A stretch of DNA of 64,000 nt from Paenibacillus albidus (GTDB lineage: Bacteria; Bacillota; Bacilli; Paenibacillales; Paenibacillaceae): assembly GCF_014644435.1 (NCBI RefSeq), contig NZ_BMKR01000006.1:248001-312000 (forward strand), read 5' to 3'. Position 1 is the first letter of the stretch. Each line of letters opens with the position of its first letter. A model generated the notes under the pieces. It did not search any database and was not told the DNA's origin. It saw only the letters and a program-made list of their open reading frames with translations. Position numbers and translations under genes: made by a program. This document shows, one piece after another, positions 63,298 through 64,000 of this stretch.

Positions 63298-63345
63298 CTT
63301 CCTTTTCCATTTGTTATTTTCTTTTGTTCATCTTATATAGTCTTT

Positions 63346-64000
63346 CTACTTCACAGACCCTTGCGCAAAACCGTTATAGATATATTTTTGCAGCGAGACG
63401 AAAACGGCCAGTGTTGGAATAATCGCAATCATGATTGCGGCACTAATGACCTCCCACTGCGATCCGTAAGGCCCTTTAAATTTGAACAGGGCCGTGGATA
63501 TTACTTGAAGATCGCTTTTGGGCATATACAGGAAAGGGGTGTAGAAATCGTTGTAAATATTGACACCCTTGACGATAATCACCGTTACAATCGCCGGTTT
63601 GAGCAGCGGCAGAATAATTCTCCAATAAATCGTCCAGTATGAAGCACCGTCAAGCATCGCCGACTCATCCAGAGAATCCGAGATGGAATCCATAAACTGC
63701 ATAAAGATATACACAGCGATAATATCGGTACCGAGGTACATGACGATTGGTGCCCAGCGGGTGTTAAATAGTTCAAGAGCGTTGATAATCTGGAAGGTAG
63801 CGACCTGGGTCGTTACCGCCGGAATCAGCGTAGCCAGCAGGAATGCCGTCATCAGCAGTTTGCTGCCTCTGAACTTAAACCGGGCCAGGATATACGCCAC
63901 CATCGAACCTGTAAGTGTGGCACCGGCCAGGGAGATTACCGCGATAATCAGCGTATTTTTGAAGCCGACCAGCATTTTCCCATCCACAAAAGCCTTGGTG
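63346..64000 (-). CDS. Sugar ABC transporter permease (MalG/AraQ type), N-terminus outside window
   Basis: At least 218 residues, with the rest beyond base 64000. It shows five membrane helices and the EAA-type loop DESAMLDGASYWTIYWRIILP that contacts the ATPase. The end VSLQKYIYNGFAQGSVK is a typical MalG-family C-terminus. It should import an oligosaccharide with a partner permease, binding protein and a shared ATPase; these are probably beyond the window. It lies 246 bases upstream of GH130, separated by the palindromic repeat, and the two are probably one transcription unit. Confidence 0.92.
   Translation of the reverse strand, partial: TKAFVDGKMLVGFKNTLIIAVISLAGATLTGSMVAYILARFKFRGSKLLMTAFLLATLIPAVTTQVATFQIINALELFNTRWAPIVMYLGTDIIAVYIFMQFMDSISDSLDESAMLDGASYWTIYWRIILPLLKPAIVTVIIVKGVNIYNDFYTPFLYMPKSDLQVISTALFKFKGPYGSQWEVISAAIMIAIIPTLAVFVSLQKYIYNGFAQGSVK

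Overview
The window looks like the chromosome of a Gram-positive, endospore-forming member of the Bacillales, most likely Paenibacillus. The reasons are a CotF-like spore coat pair, the pheS-pheT-zapA ... mutS2-DUF350 neighbourhood known from Bacillus, a GlcT/RAT-controlled ptsG, a phenylalanine-type T-box, strong AGGAGG ribosome binding sites, many TTG/GTG starts, and a large carbohydrate-use load (two GH2 enzymes, GH130, GH43 remnant, pullulanase, gal operon, lplC-type sugar permeases). There are no rRNA or tRNA genes, no intact insertion sequence, no prophage and no CRISPR array. Most genes lie on the minus strand.

Layout. 1-1.5 kb: AlaR-like Lrp regulator and its aminotransferase (cut by the window edge). 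1.7-2.4 kb: spore coat pair. 2.6-3.8 kb: FAD oxidoreductase. 4.0-7.5 kb: a CitA/DcuS-type two-component system and an MFS transporter whose ribosome binding site sits in a long hairpin. 7.6-11.1 kb: zinc-ribbon protein, an unlisted 26-residue membrane peptide, a DUF350 protein and mutS2. 11.2-13.9 kb: small holin-like membrane protein, a membrane GGDEF protein and a CuA-like lipoprotein. 14-20.2 kb: a giant ZapA-coiled-coil protein, pheT, pheS and their T-box. 20.2-21.5 kb: a decayed ABC ATPase gene and a hairpin-repeat array. 21.5-25.6 kb: PAS-GGDEF protein and pullulanase. 26-31.3 kb: ptsI, ptsH, ptsG, glcT, i.e. glucose uptake with its antiterminator. 31.5-33.6 kb: flotillin and NfeD-like partner. 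33.8-40.2 kb: iron alcohol dehydrogenase, a 51-bp tandem repeat, galKET and a divergent AraC regulator. 40.3-46 kb: aldo/keto reductase, sirtuin, HAD hydrolase, alpha/beta hydrolase, acyltransferase, ArsR-type regulator. 46.4-51.2 kb: tandem GH2 enzymes followed by decaying permease and GH43 genes. 51.5-53.2 kb: ilvD. 53.7-60.6 kb: polysaccharide deacetylase, AI-2E-family exporter, class B PBP, chemoreceptor. 60.6-64 kb: acetyl-xylan-esterase-like enzyme, GH130 phosphorylase and a sugar ABC permease (cut by the edge), consistent with a mannan or mixed hemicellulose locus.

The most unusual content is intergenic. At least four diverged, structured repeat families occur between genes: (i) hairpin arrays at about 20.98-21.1 kb and 61.72-61.91 kb whose hairpin centres follow the same 51/62-base spacing; (ii) a 127-128-base long-palindrome element at 46.1 and 63.2 kb; (iii) a 60-base element with conserved blocks at 11.9 and 53.5 kb; (iv) a 51-base tandem repeat with an internal hairpin at 35.1 kb. 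Among proteins, the 685-residue ZapA fusion with 11-residue repeats, the 26-residue peptide translationally linked to a DUF350 gene, and a GGDEF gene that seems to lack a normal start codon stand out. All family assignments are by eye from the translated sequence; no database search was run.
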